Source of the DNA: Granulosicoccus sp.
GTDB lineage: Bacteria > Pseudomonadota > Gammaproteobacteria > Granulosicoccales > Granulosicoccaceae
DNA length: 64,000 nucleotides
Assembly (NCBI GenBank): GCA_020627685.1
Contig: JAHDGK010000021.1
Coordinates: forward strand, 1 to 64,000
Direction of reading: 5' to 3'
The number at the start of each line of letters is the position of its first letter. The first letter of the stretch is position 1. A model generated the notes under the pieces. It searched no databases, was not told where the DNA came from, and saw nothing but the letters and a program-made list of their open reading frames with translations. The translations under genes were made by a program, and so were the position numbers. This document shows, one piece after another, positions 7,923-18,131 of the stretch.

Positions 7923-9722
7923 GTGCAAGGTAAGTCTCAACAAGCAAGCTTTGAACAAGCGAAGCCCAATGCTCAGTCTATTGATCAGAGTAGTGCCCAA
8001 GCGTGTGCGAGGAGTCTTGCAGCCGATACGGCCCTTGAGTTGCCGGCTATGGATTCGTTGACGCATTTCTCTCGATCGGTAGCTCGAGGCCAGTACGATT
8101 CGCTCGCGTTGAAGAAAGCCCACCATGACGACACCATTCAACGGCGTTTTTCGCCAGCAGATTCGCTGAGCCGGCAACTGTTTTCCGTGTTGGAAATGGC
8201 CCGCTATGAAGCTTTAGGGGCGAATCAGTTTGAAGGTGTTGAACGCAACCTCGACGCAAGGTGTAAGGCCAATTACAGCTCTCTACCTGCCTATGATTCA
8301 TCAGAAGCTTTGTCTAGAGATCAGTTGGAGCACAAAACTGTCATGCTCTGTCGTGACGCTTTTAGCTGTGTAAGCGTTGATGACTCCAAAATTTCAAATT
8401 TGGCAAACCCGTCGGACAACATCGCGCGCTTCTGCCAGCCTTGGTTGTCAAAATTGTCTGCCGTGCTAGATGATCAAATGGCTTTCGCGCAGCTGTCGTC
8501 AGAGTTTAGTGACAAGTTGTCACACTATTATGCTGACGAACAGTCATTAGGTATCGATGCTGGTGATAGTGAAGAGCAGCCCGATGAGCTTGTTGCTCCG
8601 GAAAACGATACCGACCAAGAACCGGACTCAATGGAATTGGGCGACTCTACGGCTGTTGAGGATCACGAAGAAACAGAAGATGTAGCGGCTGAAGGTGATA
8701 GCGACACTGACGATACCGATGCATTGCCGGAGCAGGCTTTAGATGAGGCGCCGATAGCGGGTCCGGATCCAACCATTCATGTGAGCGGTGATACAAAAGC
8801 TTATAGAGTCTTCAGTAAAGACTTTGATGAAACCGCCCACGCGTCGCAGTTGGCCACCAACGAGCAACTGAATCAGTGGCGAGTTGAGCTAGATGAGCAT
8901 ATAGCTGTACATGGACGATTGGTTCGACGACTTGCGGGGCGCTTGCAGAGGGTATTGCTTGCTCAGCAAAAACGACAATGGCAATTTGACCTTGAAGAAG
9001 GGCAATTAGATTCAGCACGTTTAGCGCGCATCGTAACCGATCCTTTGGTGCCGCTGAGTTTTAAGGCTGAGAGTGAAACACCCTTTAAGAACACAACAAT
9101 TACTTTACTCATTGATAATTCGCGTTCTATGCTCGGGCGTCCCATCATGATCGCTGCGGCGTGTGCTGACATTCTTGCCCGGACAATGGAGCGATGCGGT
9201 GTGACCGTTGAGATCCTCGGCTTTACCACCTGCCATTTGCATGGTGGTTGTTCAACCGAAGCTTGGGAACAATTGGGTAGCCCGGAGAACCCGGGACGTT
9301 TAAATGATTTGCGTCATATCATCTATAAATCGGCGGATACATCGTATCGATCCTCCAGACGCAACCTCGGGCTCATGCTCGATCGGGATATTCTCAAGCA
9401 GAATATCGATGGTGAGGCGTTGACTTGGGCCTATCAACGTTTGAACAAACGTCCAGAACAACGACGCATTTTAATGACTATATCCGATGGCGCACCGGTA
9501 GATACCAGCACCCTGGGAGCCAATGCGGGTGACTATTTGGCCAGACATCTTCAGAGTGTTGTCGATGATATTGAACGGTCGAAAAACGTGGAGCTTATGG
9601 CAATAGGCATTGGACACGATGTTGGCCGTTTTTATTCACAGGCGGTGAGTGTGTTCGATGCCCGTCAGCTAGGTCCGGTTATGCTAGGGCAATTGGAAAC
9701 ACTGTTTCGTCAAGCTGCATAA
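7923..9722 (+). CDS. CobT-like VWA-domain protein
   Basis: 599 aa from GTG 7923; an internal ATG at 8049 (MDSLTHFSRSVARG) fits the CobT family start as well. The layout matches the CobT subunit of aerobic cobaltochelatase: an N-terminal helical part, a long acidic low-complexity stretch (about 215-285), and a C-terminal von Willebrand A domain with a complete MIDAS (D398-N-S-R-S) and ISDGAPVD. CobT works with the AAA+ CobS and CobN to insert cobalt into hydrogenobyrinate a,c-diamide. Here neither CobS nor CobN is alongside; neighbours are a divergent GTPase and a peroxiredoxin, so it may serve another AAA+ partner. A MoxR AAA+ ATPase exists far away at 51257 but sits in its own operon. Confidence 0.8.
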   Translation: MQGKSQQASFEQAKPNAQSIDQSSAQACARSLAADTALELPAMDSLTHFSRSVARGQYDSLALKKAHHDDTIQRRFSPADSLSRQLFSVLEMARYEALGANQFEGVERNLDARCKANYSSLPAYDSSEALSRDQLEHKTVMLCRDAFSCVSVDDSKISNLANPSDNIARFCQPWLSKLSAVLDDQMAFAQLSSEFSDKLSHYYADEQSLGIDAGDSEEQPDELVAPENDTDQEPDSMELGDSTAVEDHEETEDVAAEGDSDTDDTDALPEQALDEAPIAGPDPTIHVSGDTKAYRVFSKDFDETAHASQLATNEQLNQWRVELDEHIAVHGRLVRRLAGRLQRVLLAQQKRQWQFDLEEGQLDSARLARIVTDPLVPLSFKAESETPFKNTTITLLIDNSRSMLGRPIMIAAACADILARTMERCGVTVEILGFTTCHLHGGCSTEAWEQLGSPENPGRLNDLRHIIYKSADTSYRSSRRNLGLMLDRDILKQNIDGEALTWAYQRLNKRPEQRRILMTISDGAPVDTSTLGANAGDYLARHLQSVVDDIERSKNVELMAIGIGHDVGRFYSQAVSVFDARQLGPVMLGQLETLFRQAA

Positions 9723-9787
9723 GGCTAGGGTATAGTCTTGCGTGTTACGATTCATTGTTATCAAACCCATCATTAAAGGATATCAGC

Positions 9788-10270
9788 ATGATTAAAGAAG
9801 GCGATACTATTCCTGACGTTACCCTCAAGCAAATGACTGCGGCGGGCCCGACAGACGTCGCGTTAAAAGACTACTGTGCCGGTCGCAAGGTCGTTATTTT
9901 TGCACTGCCGGGTGCGTTCACGCCTACGTGCTCAGAAACGCATGTGCCAAGCTATATTGATAAAGCTGCGGCTTTGCGTGATAAAGGTGTTGCGGCTGTT
10001 GCCTGCATTTCAACAGCTGACTTTTTCGTCATGAATGCCTGGGGTAAAAGCTTGGGCACTGGCGATTCTGTCGACATGATCGCCGATGGTAATCATGAAT
10101 TTACACGTGCAGCCGGTATGACTCTCGATCTGAGTGCACACGGTCTTGGCGAGCGATCACAGCGTTACGTTATGATTCTGGACGACGGTGTTGTCACTCA
10201 TCTGGCTATGGAGTCCAATCCGGGCGAGGCCACTGTAAGCGCCGCAGACGCCGTATTGGAAAAACTGTAA
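9788..10270 (+). CDS. Peroxiredoxin (Prx5-type)
   Basis: 160 aa from ATG 9788, preceded by AAGGA at 7 nt; the frame opens earlier (9755) without support. It carries the Prx5-family peroxidatic motif PGAFTPTCSETH, then VPSYIDKAAALRDKGV and a C-terminal DDGVVTHLAMESNPGEATVSAAD. The family reduces hydrogen and alkyl peroxides using thioredoxin or glutaredoxin/glutathione; the glutathione reductase at 14915 would supply the latter route. Length is normal for the bacterial single-domain form (about 157-167 aa). Confidence 0.92.
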   Translation: MIKEGDTIPDVTLKQMTAAGPTDVALKDYCAGRKVVIFALPGAFTPTCSETHVPSYIDKAAALRDKGVAAVACISTADFFVMNAWGKSLGTGDSVDMIADGNHEFTRAAGMTLDLSAHGLGERSQRYVMILDDGVVTHLAMESNPGEATVSAADAVLEKL

Positions 10271-10284
10271 ATCCGGTTTTCGCG

Positions 10285-10348
10285 CGCATGGTGTTTATTT
10301 GAAACTCCATGCGTTAAAAGGTGCGCCCCGCCGCCAGTGACGCGGGGC
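10285..10348. terminator. Two tandem stem-loops after the peroxiredoxin gene
   Basis: First hairpin CGCATGG/CCATGCG (10285-10313) with an inner GTTT/AAAC extension; second hairpin GCCCCGC/GCGGGGC (10325-10348) with a 10-nt loop. Neither is followed by a strong T run, so termination is probable but not certain. They explain the gap between the peroxiredoxin stop and ATG 10378 of the next gene. Confidence 0.5.
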
Positions 10349-10377
10349 ATACCATCGACCAGCATTCACGGTTGAAA

Positions 10378-11430
10378 ATGGTTAATGAACTAAACCGGAT
10401 TTTTGCCGGTCGGTATCGCTCCCTCGTCTTTACCGTGCTATTAGGTATTGTCGGCTCGCTTATCGCGTTGGCGTTGCGCTTTCCTATTCCATGGATGCTG
10501 GGCAGCCTTCTTTTTTGCGCGACTGGAAAGCTTGTCGGTCTGCCTGTTCAAACCTTACACCCGGCAGCAGAACGTTGGATGCGTGTAGCTATCGGTGTAT
10601 TTCTCGGTCCATCGGTTGCAAGCAGCATTCAATCGGCGGGGGCGGATTTGCCGTTCGCTATGATGGCTGCCATTTTAATCACCACTATCACTGTGGTGAT
10701 AGGAACGCCGTGGTTTTTACATCGCACGGAGTTACCTCGTCGCAGTGCATTCATGTCAGCTTTCCCGGGTGGCTTGTCCATGCTGCTTGCGTTGGCAGGC
10801 GACATTGGACACAGGGCAGAGGTGCTATTAATTCATGCCGTGCGTGTTGTGATCGTGGTGGTTTCGATATCGTTGCTGGCAAGGGTATTAGGTGTGCCGG
10901 CGGAGCCGGACCCGTTTATGGCCAGTTTGCGCTGGTCAACTGAAACGTCGATTCTTCTACTGGGCGGTCTCATTGTTTTTTGTTTTCTCATCGCAGAGAA
11001 GCTTCGCTGGGCCGGCGGACATGTCATGATTCCTATGATTATCACTGCGTTATTAACGGGCTTCACAGGCATCAGTATAGAACCTCCCGCATTGCTGAAG
11101 ACGTGCGCATTATTGGTATTCGGTATTGTCATCGGCTGTGAGGTAGCCAACGGTCCACGTGAGCAATACTTGCGACTGTTTAGAACGTCTACGATTTTTA
11201 CCGTGGCTGTCATGGGGCTGGCTGCGGCTATGGCGCTGGCAATGACCGGCTTTATCGATCAGGGGTTTATGGTGTTGTTCCTTGCGCTTGCTCCCGGCGG
11301 CATCGCAGAGGTGAGCTTAGTGGCGTTTGCCTTAGGCTTAGATGCAGGTTTAGTAGCGCTGGTTCATAGCTGTCGTTTTATCTTTATCATCAGTGCTGGT
11401 CCTTTATGCATGAAGTTATTTAAGGATTAG
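10378..11430 (+). CDS. AbrB-family membrane protein
   Basis: About 350 aa from ATG 10378; the longer frame from GTG 10321 would start inside a stem-loop. It has 9-10 hydrophobic segments and the duplicated arrangement of the AbrB/"ammonia monooxygenase-like" membrane family, with PWMLGSLLFCATGKLVGLPV in the first half and FLALAPGGIAEVSLVAFALG in the second. The inward AFPGGLSMLLALAGDIG segment is also characteristic. E. coli AbrB is named from a role in regulating aidB; family members are assumed to be transporters of unknown substrate. No partner gene is visible here. Confidence 0.85.
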   Translation: MVNELNRIFAGRYRSLVFTVLLGIVGSLIALALRFPIPWMLGSLLFCATGKLVGLPVQTLHPAAERWMRVAIGVFLGPSVASSIQSAGADLPFAMMAAILITTITVVIGTPWFLHRTELPRRSAFMSAFPGGLSMLLALAGDIGHRAEVLLIHAVRVVIVVVSISLLARVLGVPAEPDPFMASLRWSTETSILLLGGLIVFCFLIAEKLRWAGGHVMIPMIITALLTGFTGISIEPPALLKTCALLVFGIVIGCEVANGPREQYLRLFRTSTIFTVAVMGLAAAMALAMTGFIDQGFMVLFLALAPGGIAEVSLVAFALGLDAGLVALVHSCRFIFIISAGPLCMKLFKD

Positions 11431-11471
11431 CGGTTACAATCTCACTGTCATCGTTTATGGATATCACCACT

Positions 11472-12128
11472 ATGTCGCGCTTACTCTCTCGCAGTGTTGT
11501 ACTTCTGACGTCTCTGTTTGCAGCATCTGTTAGTGCAGGTACCTTAGGGTTATTAGAAGGGCGTTCTGCGCAGCCTGACCAACCTGGCCAGACAACGGTA
11601 GAGTTGGGCTATCTGACCGAAGGTGATTTTTCAACGATTGCGGGTCGTGTGAGCTATCAGCTTTCACCACCGGTAACGCTCTATGGTGACTTCGGCCTCA
11701 TTGATTTAGGCGATGCAGACGGAAATGCTTTTGGTTTTGGAGTTCGCTACCATCTGGCCAAACAGCGGTTGCTTCCGATGTTGGATGCCTCTGTCAGGGC
11801 CAGCTATCACACAGGATCGGCAGACTTTAATGCCTTTGGCGGAAACACCGATACCGATTTAGCCGAACTCAGTTTTGCCGTGCATGTGGGAAGTAAAGAG
11901 GCATTCCTGGATAACGGTATGAAATGGTACGGCGTGTTGAGCTACAACCGATCGACCACCGAGGTGTCGTCGGGTCTGGTATCCACTGATGCCTCAGATT
12001 CAGACATGGGGTTGGGCGGAGGAGTCTATATGCCGTTTGGCCCCGGTGAAGCCTATGTCGGTGTTGAAAACATCAACGAATTATTCTTTGGTTTAGGGTA
12101 CAGGCACTTTATTGGCAGAAGCCGCTAA
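11472..12128 (+). CDS. Small outer-membrane beta-barrel protein
   Basis: About 218 aa from ATG 11472 (an in-frame ATG at 11457 would add five residues). It has a Sec signal peptide ending at SVSA/GT, then alternating polar/hydrophobic strands with many Gly, Tyr and Asp (VELGYLTEGDF, VTLYGDFGLIDLGD, GFGFGVRYHLAKQ, AYVGVENINELFFGLGYRHF) and a C-terminal strand ending near aromatic-basic residues, as in 8-10-stranded barrels such as OmpW/YfaZ types. No specific family is identified. It is convergent with the second GTPase gene, only 14 nt away. Confidence 0.72.
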   Translation: MSRLLSRSVVLLTSLFAASVSAGTLGLLEGRSAQPDQPGQTTVELGYLTEGDFSTIAGRVSYQLSPPVTLYGDFGLIDLGDADGNAFGFGVRYHLAKQRLLPMLDASVRASYHTGSADFNAFGGNTDTDLAELSFAVHVGSKEAFLDNGMKWYGVLSYNRSTTEVSSGLVSTDASDSDMGLGGGVYMPFGPGEAYVGVENINELFFGLGYRHFIGRSR

Positions 12129-12142
12129 ATTGAGTTTAGTGT

Positions 12143-13918
12143 TTAAATCGTTTTTGCCTTAAACGCCTGCATAGCTGTTTGTAATTCGGGTTCTAGGTTT
12201 TGTGCGAGTAGTTGATGATCATCCAACTCCTCCGCCAGCGCTGTTAGCTGTGAACCCAGCACACCACTAATGACGCGCTGGTTTATATGTTCTCGTTGGC
12301 GCCTTTTCAGATCCTGTTTAATGGTTTCCAGGTAGCGACCTAATGCACTCTCTGTTAGCAGTGTGGTGACAGAAAGCATCGCAGGTGCCAGAATCAAATC
12401 GGCAGGCGCTAAGCCGCCGGATTTCAGTGCCAATGCGACACCCGCGGCATCTGCCGTCACTCTGGCAGCCCTCAAAGAATTGAGCAGTGCCGGTTGCGAT
12501 TGCAGTTGCTCAAACAGCTTTCTCGCTGCCTCTTCTATTTCCGGCTCAAAGTCTTTTTGAGCCGATGCTGCTTGTTCACGATAAGCGGATTTTATAGCGT
12601 GTTCATTGCGCCGAAACTGGCGGTTCAAGTGTGTCCAGAATGGGTTTTGAGGTTGCTCTAACAGTGCGCCTTGTACCGATACCAAGGTGGTGTTGAGAAC
12701 AAGCTCTAGAGCCTCTGATTCCAAATCGATAGGTTCGGCCCCTGTCGGGTTTCTGGAACCGTCTTTGGCATTCCACACAGACTTCCCAACACCAAGAAGC
12801 TTTCTTGCAGGCCAGGTGATCAGTTGACGTGTTTTGGCAAGCGTGGGCGCAATACCCGGTAGTTCGAGCAGAGTCAGTAATTCGGCTAGAGCACGATTAA
12901 ACGTATCGTACTTATCGTCGTTATCTAAATACTCGGTAGCGTAGCTTTCGTCTGCTTTGACAATGGCATCGTCAATCAGATTTTGCCAATCTGCCTGAGC
13001 AGTTTGTTCGTCAAGAAGCGGTGTTAACCATTGTGCTTGATGATCTTCAATAAATTGATTACTAAGACGGTCGTATTGAGTTCTGTCGATCGTCTGGTTT
13101 GCATCCTCTAAGCCTGTTGTTAAATCAGACAACACTGATTGCTCAAATAAGGGCGGAGCATCAATAGCAGTTTTTTTAGCAAAGGGTAGTAACACCAAAT
13201 CGGGTATTTCTTTTCCCGGAAATTGCGTGTTGTATCGATTTGAAAATGCGTGTTTGACGGTTTGCTCGTCGTGTTCATCCAGCTTGTTGATGCATACGAT
13301 TAAAGGTTTCCCGAGAGGCTCTATTAGTGAAAGCATGTCCCAGACGCTTTTGTCACCGTACTTATCTTTGCTGACCATCAATAGAAGAACGTCGGCTAAA
13401 GCTACGGTGTTTAAGACAGACAGTGTGTAAGTGCTTGCTTCAATTGAATCAAAATCGGGTGTGTCCCAAACTACGGCTGGCGACTGGACTGAATGCTTGC
13501 CGGCTTGAATACTCTCAAGAACATAGCTATCGAGTTTTGTCGCATCGAGTTCCGATGCGGGGGTGCGTTGCAGCGGGTGCATCACAGCATCGATGTTGGC
13601 TAAATCGGCTTCTGAGCACTGGCTTGCATAGCCCTGGGCGTGCACCGTAAAACCAGCTAAAGCACTGATGCCTGCAACTTGAGAGTCCAGCAGCACGTTG
13701 ACGAGTGTGCTTTTGCCTGATTGGGTTGGGCCAATAACGGCGATTTGTAAAGGCTGGTTTGGAAAAGTGCTAAGTAGTTTTGAATTGTCCAGAACAGCAT
13801 CAGCCAGCTGAAGTGTATTCAGTGATGATAGGGTGTTTGCTGATGGCGAGTCGCTATTGGCTACGACATTCGAATATCGGTGCAGTAGCTGAGTAACCCA
13901 GTGGTTAGATTCGTTCAT
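12143..13918 (-). CDS. Dynamin-like P-loop GTPase (copy B)
   Basis: A 591-aa GTPase with G1 GPTQSGKST (63-71), G3 DTPDFDS (152-158) and G4 NKLD (211-214). Long helical regions follow, with a weakly hydrophobic/Ala-rich segment near residues 485-525 (AGVALALKSGGLAPADLILAPAML) and a basic C-terminal helix. It is similar in length and motif style to the GTPase at 6133-7830 and shares its PDFDS switch II, so the two are likely distant paralogs that could act as a pair, as bacterial dynamin-like proteins often do; pairing is inference. Its ATG abuts the stop of ubiA, so both genes are probably co-transcribed. Confidence 0.78.
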   Translation of the reverse strand: MNESNHWVTQLLHRYSNVVANSDSPSANTLSSLNTLQLADAVLDNSKLLSTFPNQPLQIAVIGPTQSGKSTLVNVLLDSQVAGISALAGFTVHAQGYASQCSEADLANIDAVMHPLQRTPASELDATKLDSYVLESIQAGKHSVQSPAVVWDTPDFDSIEASTYTLSVLNTVALADVLLLMVSKDKYGDKSVWDMLSLIEPLGKPLIVCINKLDEHDEQTVKHAFSNRYNTQFPGKEIPDLVLLPFAKKTAIDAPPLFEQSVLSDLTTGLEDANQTIDRTQYDRLSNQFIEDHQAQWLTPLLDEQTAQADWQNLIDDAIVKADESYATEYLDNDDKYDTFNRALAELLTLLELPGIAPTLAKTRQLITWPARKLLGVGKSVWNAKDGSRNPTGAEPIDLESEALELVLNTTLVSVQGALLEQPQNPFWTHLNRQFRRNEHAIKSAYREQAASAQKDFEPEIEEAARKLFEQLQSQPALLNSLRAARVTADAAGVALALKSGGLAPADLILAPAMLSVTTLLTESALGRYLETIKQDLKRRQREHINQRVISGVLGSQLTALAEELDDHQLLAQNLEPELQTAMQAFKAKTI

Positions 13919-14818
13919 TTACGGGTTGATGATGTAGTCAATCACGAGTCCGATGAATACGGTCATACCAAGCCAGCTGTTGTTTAGGAAGGCCTGTACA
14001 CATTTTGTCGGTTCGCGATCTCTGGCAATCCATAGTTGATAAATGACAAATACTGATGCAGCAATAAGGCCAGTGAAATAGACAACGCCGCGATCGTATT
14101 GCTGGCCTATCAGCGCGAGCGATATGAGCACCACGCATTGAATACTACCGACGATAATAAGGTCGTATTTGCCAAATAAAATAGCTGACGATTTCACGCC
14201 TATTTTTAGGTCATCAGGTCTATCGGCAATGGCGTACAGGGTGTCATAGGCAACTGACCAAAGTACAGCAGTTCCAAATAGCCACCAAGCAGTCATTGGA
14301 ACCGAGTTGGTTTGAGCTGCAAAGGCCATAGGAATGGCGAAGCCAAAAGCGGCCCCTAATATGAACTGAGGCAAGTAGGTGTAGCGCTTTGCAAACGGAT
14401 AGATGAACGCCAACAACAGGGCCATAAACGACATCGCAATAGTCAATGTATTGGTAAACAGCACTAGAATAAAAGCGATTAGCATCAGAGCGCCTGCGGC
14501 GAGCAGTGCCTCGGAAGGCTTTAGTGCACCAGTTGCCAGGGGCCGGCCTTGTGTTCGCTGTACATGTCCGTCAAAGTCTCGATCCGCATAGTCGTTGATG
14601 GCGCAGCCGGCCGAGCGTGTGAGTATCGTCCCGACAACGAAGATGAACAACACATCAAGATCGGGCAGCCCCTTGGCGGCGAACCAAAGTGCCCATAGCA
14701 TGGGCCACAGTAGAAGGTAGATGCCGATAGGGCTATCTAATCGAGTCAATGCAACGAAGTGCGGTAATTTTTGTCGGAACTCAGAGATTTTCACTGTCGG
14801 GAAGTCCGATCTGTGCAT
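13919..14818 (-). CDS. ubiA: 4-hydroxybenzoate polyprenyltransferase
   Basis: About 299 aa from ATG 14818 (a TTG at 14887 would add 23 residues and is less like the family). An integral membrane prenyltransferase of ubiquinone synthesis with both Asp-rich magnesium/diphosphate motifs: NDYADRDFDGHVQRTQGRP and DTLYAIADRPDD, plus LRLDSPIG-type LTRLDSPIGIYLLLWP near the start. It attaches the polyprenyl tail to 4-hydroxybenzoate at the inner membrane. Eight or nine hydrophobic segments are seen. The gene overlaps nothing; its stop directly precedes the GTPase start. Confidence 0.93.
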   Translation of the reverse strand: MHRSDFPTVKISEFRQKLPHFVALTRLDSPIGIYLLLWPMLWALWFAAKGLPDLDVLFIFVVGTILTRSAGCAINDYADRDFDGHVQRTQGRPLATGALKPSEALLAAGALMLIAFILVLFTNTLTIAMSFMALLLAFIYPFAKRYTYLPQFILGAAFGFAIPMAFAAQTNSVPMTAWWLFGTAVLWSVAYDTLYAIADRPDDLKIGVKSSAILFGKYDLIIVGSIQCVVLISLALIGQQYDRGVVYFTGLIAASVFVIYQLWIARDREPTKCVQAFLNNSWLGMTVFIGLVIDYIINP

Positions 14819-14914
14819 GGCCTCGGTATAGTATCCCGAATAACGCGCCAGTGAGTCAGGGTTGAACAATCCGGGTCTCGACGTCAACAGCTAACACAAC
14901 AACAGGAAAAGACT

Positions 14915-16270
14915 ATGTCCGGCAACTTTGATTACGATCTCATCGCGGTGGGTGGTGGTAGCGGTGGCATCGCGACGTGTAATCGAGCGGGCAGCTATGG
15001 TGCTCGTTGCCTCGTTATTGAGAGTGACCCGGTTCTGGGCGGCACGTGCGTCAATCGAGGGTGTGTACCTAAAAAAGTCATGTGGTATGCCGGAGCGACG
15101 GCTCATGCTCTACGAGACGCTGTAGGCTACGGATTCGATGTCACCGTTAATGGTTTTGACTGGACAGCTCTGGTTGAGAAGCGTCAGCAGTACATCAGTA
15201 ATATCAACAACGCCTACGCTAACTATCTGGGGAAGAATAACGTCACGACTTTAAGTGGCTACGCTACTCTGGTTGACAAAAATACCGTAGAGGTCGACGG
15301 CAAACGCTATAGCGCTGAGCGTATCGTGCTTGCTCCGGGCGGTTATGCCCGTGTGCCTGATATTCCCGGTAAAGAGTTAGGCATGACCTCCGATGGCTTC
15401 TTTGAACTGACCGAGCAGCCAAAGTCTGTGTTAGTCCTGGGAGCAGGCTATATCGCGGTTGAAATTGCCGGCATGATGCAAGCCATGGGCAGTCAGGTTA
15501 CCTTGGCTATTCGTCACCAGTCGTTCTTGCGAGAGTTTGATCATCTGTTGCAGGAAAAGCTTATGGATGAAATGTTGAGTGAAGGTTTGCATGTTGAGAA
15601 GGGCTTTACTGCTGCAAAACTTGAGAAAACCGCGTCGGGTATCAGTGCAAGCGGTGAGAACGGCGTAACGCTTGAGGGTTTTGATGCTGTTATTTTCGCG
15701 GTCGGCCGTGCCCCGGCAACTGACGGGCTTGGCCTTGAAAACGCCGGTGTTGAAAAAGATAAGCGGGGATACATTCCGGTAGATAAATATCAGGAGACAA
15801 ACGTTCCAGGTATTTTTGCTATCGGTGATGTGACGGGGCAGGCGGAGTTAACACCTGTCGCCATTGCCGCTGGGCGACGACTAGCCGATCGCATTTACGA
15901 TAATCAGGAAGGCCGGCATATGGATTACTCACTAATCCCGACGGTTGTGTTCAGTCACCCTCCGATGGGGACAGTTGGGCTAACTGAAGAGCAGGCTCGT
16001 GCCGAATATGGCGACGCAGTTAAGGTTTATGAGTCCACGTTTACCGCGATGTACAACTCGTTTACGCCGCACAAATCGAAAACAGCGATGAAGCTTATCG
16101 TGACCGGAAGCGAAGAGAAGGTTGTGGGTATACACATGATCGGCTTGGCTGCAGACGAAATGATGCAAGGGTTTGCCGTTGCCATGCGTATGGGTGCTAC
16201 CAAGCGGGATTTAGACGATACGGTTGCCATTCACCCAACCAGTGGTGAAGAGCTCGTCACGATGCGATAG
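14915..16270 (+). CDS. gor: Glutathione reductase
   Basis: A 451-aa flavoprotein disulfide reductase. FAD-binding [13 protein letters not shown] near the N-terminus, redox-active disulfide in [21 protein letters not shown] domain [14 protein letters not shown] with arginines in [12 protein letters not shown] that select NADPH, second FAD motif [18 protein letters not shown], and the C-terminal active-site His-Glu in HPTSGEELV. Length equals E. coli Gor (450 aa). One small difference is Arg in CVNRGC where E. coli has Val. It regenerates GSH for glutaredoxins and peroxidases. AGGAAAA precedes the ATG; it is divergent from ubiA. Confidence 0.95.
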   Translation: MSGNFDYDLIAVGGGSGGIATCNRAGSYGARCLVIESDPVLGGTCVNRGCVPKKVMWYAGATAHALRDAVGYGFDVTVNGFDWTALVEKRQQYISNINNAYANYLGKNNVTTLSGYATLVDKNTVEVDGKRYSAERIVLAPGGYARVPDIPGKELGMTSDGFFELTEQPKSVLVLGAGYIAVEIAGMMQAMGSQVTLAIRHQSFLREFDHLLQEKLMDEMLSEGLHVEKGFTAAKLEKTASGISASGENGVTLEGFDAVIFAVGRAPATDGLGLENAGVEKDKRGYIPVDKYQETNVPGIFAIGDVTGQAELTPVAIAAGRRLADRIYDNQEGRHMDYSLIPTVVFSHPPMGTVGLTEEQARAEYGDAVKVYESTFTAMYNSFTPHKSKTAMKLIVTGSEEKVVGIHMIGLAADEMMQGFAVAMRMGATKRDLDDTVAIHPTSGEELVTMR

Positions 16271-16290
16271 CAGCTGACTTGTAAGGACAG

Positions 16291-16325
16291 CTTAGGCTTG
16301 GTTCAACAGGCCTAAGGTGTTTTGC
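16291..16325. terminator. Probable bidirectional terminator between gor and ybiT
   Basis: CTTAGGC/GCCTAAG stem (16291-16316) with a 12-nt loop followed by GTGTTTTG. It lies 21 nt after gor and just before the convergent ybiT stop; A-rich sequence on the other side could serve ybiT weakly. Confidence 0.5.
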
Positions 16326-16337
16326 CCTTACGTTTTC

Positions 16338-17933
16338 TTAGTCGGTTATACCTTGGCTTTCCAAATATTCTTCATAGGTGCCGCGGTAGTCTGTGTGAGT
16401 GTTGTCGCCAAGTTCAATGATTCGGTTGGCTAGTGAGCTTACAAACTCGCGGTCGTGACTAACGAAAATCACAGTTCCCGGGTACAGATCTACCGCCAGG
16501 TTCAATGATTCTATCGACTCCATATCAAGATGGTTTGTCGGTTCATCCATGATCATGACGTTGGGCGATTGCAGCATTAGTTTGCCGAACAATAAGCGTC
16601 CTTTCTCACCACCTGAAACGACGTTAACGGGCTTTTTAATGTCATCTTTTCCAAACAGCAGTCTGCCTAGAATCCCACGAATTTCCTGCTCATCGTGATT
16701 TTCGTTCCCCCATTGGGACATCCAGTCCAAAATGGTTGTGGGAAGTTCGAAGTCTTCCTCGTGATCTTGTGCAAAGTAGCCGATCTTTGCGTTCTCGGCC
16801 CACTTTATATCGCCTGCAGTGGCCGCTAATTCGCCCGCTAGCATTTTAACGAATGTACTTTTACCGATACCGTTAGGACCGATAACTGCAACCTTGTCAC
16901 CAGCCTCAATCATGACGCTTAACTTGGTGATGACCGGGTTGTCTTCATAACCACCGCTGACGTTTTCAAGTTCGGCAGCATTGCGGAACAGCTTTTTGTC
17001 TAGCTCAAATCGAATGTAGGGGTTAACACGGCTGGAAGGCTTCATTTTCTCGATAGAAAGTTTATCGATTTGCTTCTGTCTTGACGTGGCTTGCCGGGCT
17101 TTGGATTTGTTGGCTTTGAAACGTTGCACAAAAGCCTGCAGATCGGCGATCTGAGATTTTTTCTTGGCGTTGTCTGCATACTGACGTTCGCGAGCCTGAG
17201 TGGATGCGAGCATAAAGTCGTCGTAGTTGCCCGGGTAGATTTTAATCTCTCCGTAATCCAGATCGGCCATGTGGGTGCACACGCTATTCAGGAAGTGACG
17301 ATCATGAGAGATGATTATCATGGTGCTGTTGCGTTCATTAAGAACACTTTCCAACCAACGAATGGTGTTGATATCCAGGTTGTTGGTTGGCTCGTCCAGC
17401 AGCAGTAAATCGGGATCTGCAAACAGAGCTTGTGCCAGCAGAACACGAAGCTTGTCGCCGGGTGCTACTTCGCTCATGGGGACCATGTGCTGCTCGATAG
17501 GAATTGCAGCGCCCAAGAGCAATTCACCGGCGCGCGCCTCGGCAGAGTATCCATCCAATTCAGCAAACTGAACTTCCAGCTCGGCCACACGCATGCCATC
17601 GTCTTCACTCATTTCCGGCATGGAGTAGATGCGATCGCGTTCTTCTTTGATGGTCCACAGTTCCTGATGGCCCATGATCACGGTGTCTAGAACGGTGAAC
17701 TCTTCGAATCCGAATTGATTTTGCTGCAGTGTTGCCATGCGAACACCCGGCAGGAGCGTCACATTGCCTGAGCTCGGTTCCAGATCTCCACCCAGAATTT
17801 TCATGAAAGTGGACTTACCACTACCGTTGGCTCCAATCAGGCCATACCGGTTGCCTTCACCAAATTTGATGGAGACATTTTCAAACAGCGGTTTGGCACC
17901 AAATTGAATGGTTAGATTTGCAGTCGAGATCAC
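16338..17933 (-). CDS. ybiT: ABC-F family ATPase YbiT
   Basis: 531 aa from GTG 17933, which gives the start [20 protein letters not shown] matching E. coli YbiT (530 aa); the 35 extra upstream codons are unsupported. Two ABC ATPase domains: Walker [10 protein letters not shown] and GPNGIGKST, Walker [14 protein letters not shown] and [12 protein letters not shown]. The first signature is degenerate ([10 protein letters not shown]), as in YbiT itself, while the second is VVSGGEKGR. Between them is the helical linker with [15 protein letters not shown] that reaches the tRNA in ABC-F proteins. There are no membrane segments; the family acts on ribosomes during elongation or stalling. Confidence 0.93.
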   Translation of the reverse strand: MISTANLTIQFGAKPLFENVSIKFGEGNRYGLIGANGSGKSTFMKILGGDLEPSSGNVTLLPGVRMATLQQNQFGFEEFTVLDTVIMGHQELWTIKEERDRIYSMPEMSEDDGMRVAELEVQFAELDGYSAEARAGELLLGAAIPIEQHMVPMSEVAPGDKLRVLLAQALFADPDLLLLDEPTNNLDINTIRWLESVLNERNSTMIIISHDRHFLNSVCTHMADLDYGEIKIYPGNYDDFMLASTQARERQYADNAKKKSQIADLQAFVQRFKANKSKARQATSRQKQIDKLSIEKMKPSSRVNPYIRFELDKKLFRNAAELENVSGGYEDNPVITKLSVMIEAGDKVAVIGPNGIGKSTFVKMLAGELAATAGDIKWAENAKIGYFAQDHEEDFELPTTILDWMSQWGNENHDEQEIRGILGRLLFGKDDIKKPVNVVSGGEKGRLLFGKLMLQSPNVMIMDEPTNHLDMESIESLNLAVDLYPGTVIFVSHDREFVSSLANRIIELGDNTHTDYRGTYEEYLESQGITD

Positions 17934-18131
17934 GGGATATCTTACGGTCTGGGCAAGCGGCGTATTGTATCGGTTTTCGGGTGAAAAATTGAGCAATGGC
18001 AGCTTGTTGTGCTCTATTTCATGACCTTCAATTGGCATACACTTGAATTAAGCTCCGGAACCTACGAATTTTGGTTGTCCGGTACTTCGGGTTTGCCATC
18101 CCCCTGCCTATTTATCTTTTGGAACGAAGCC

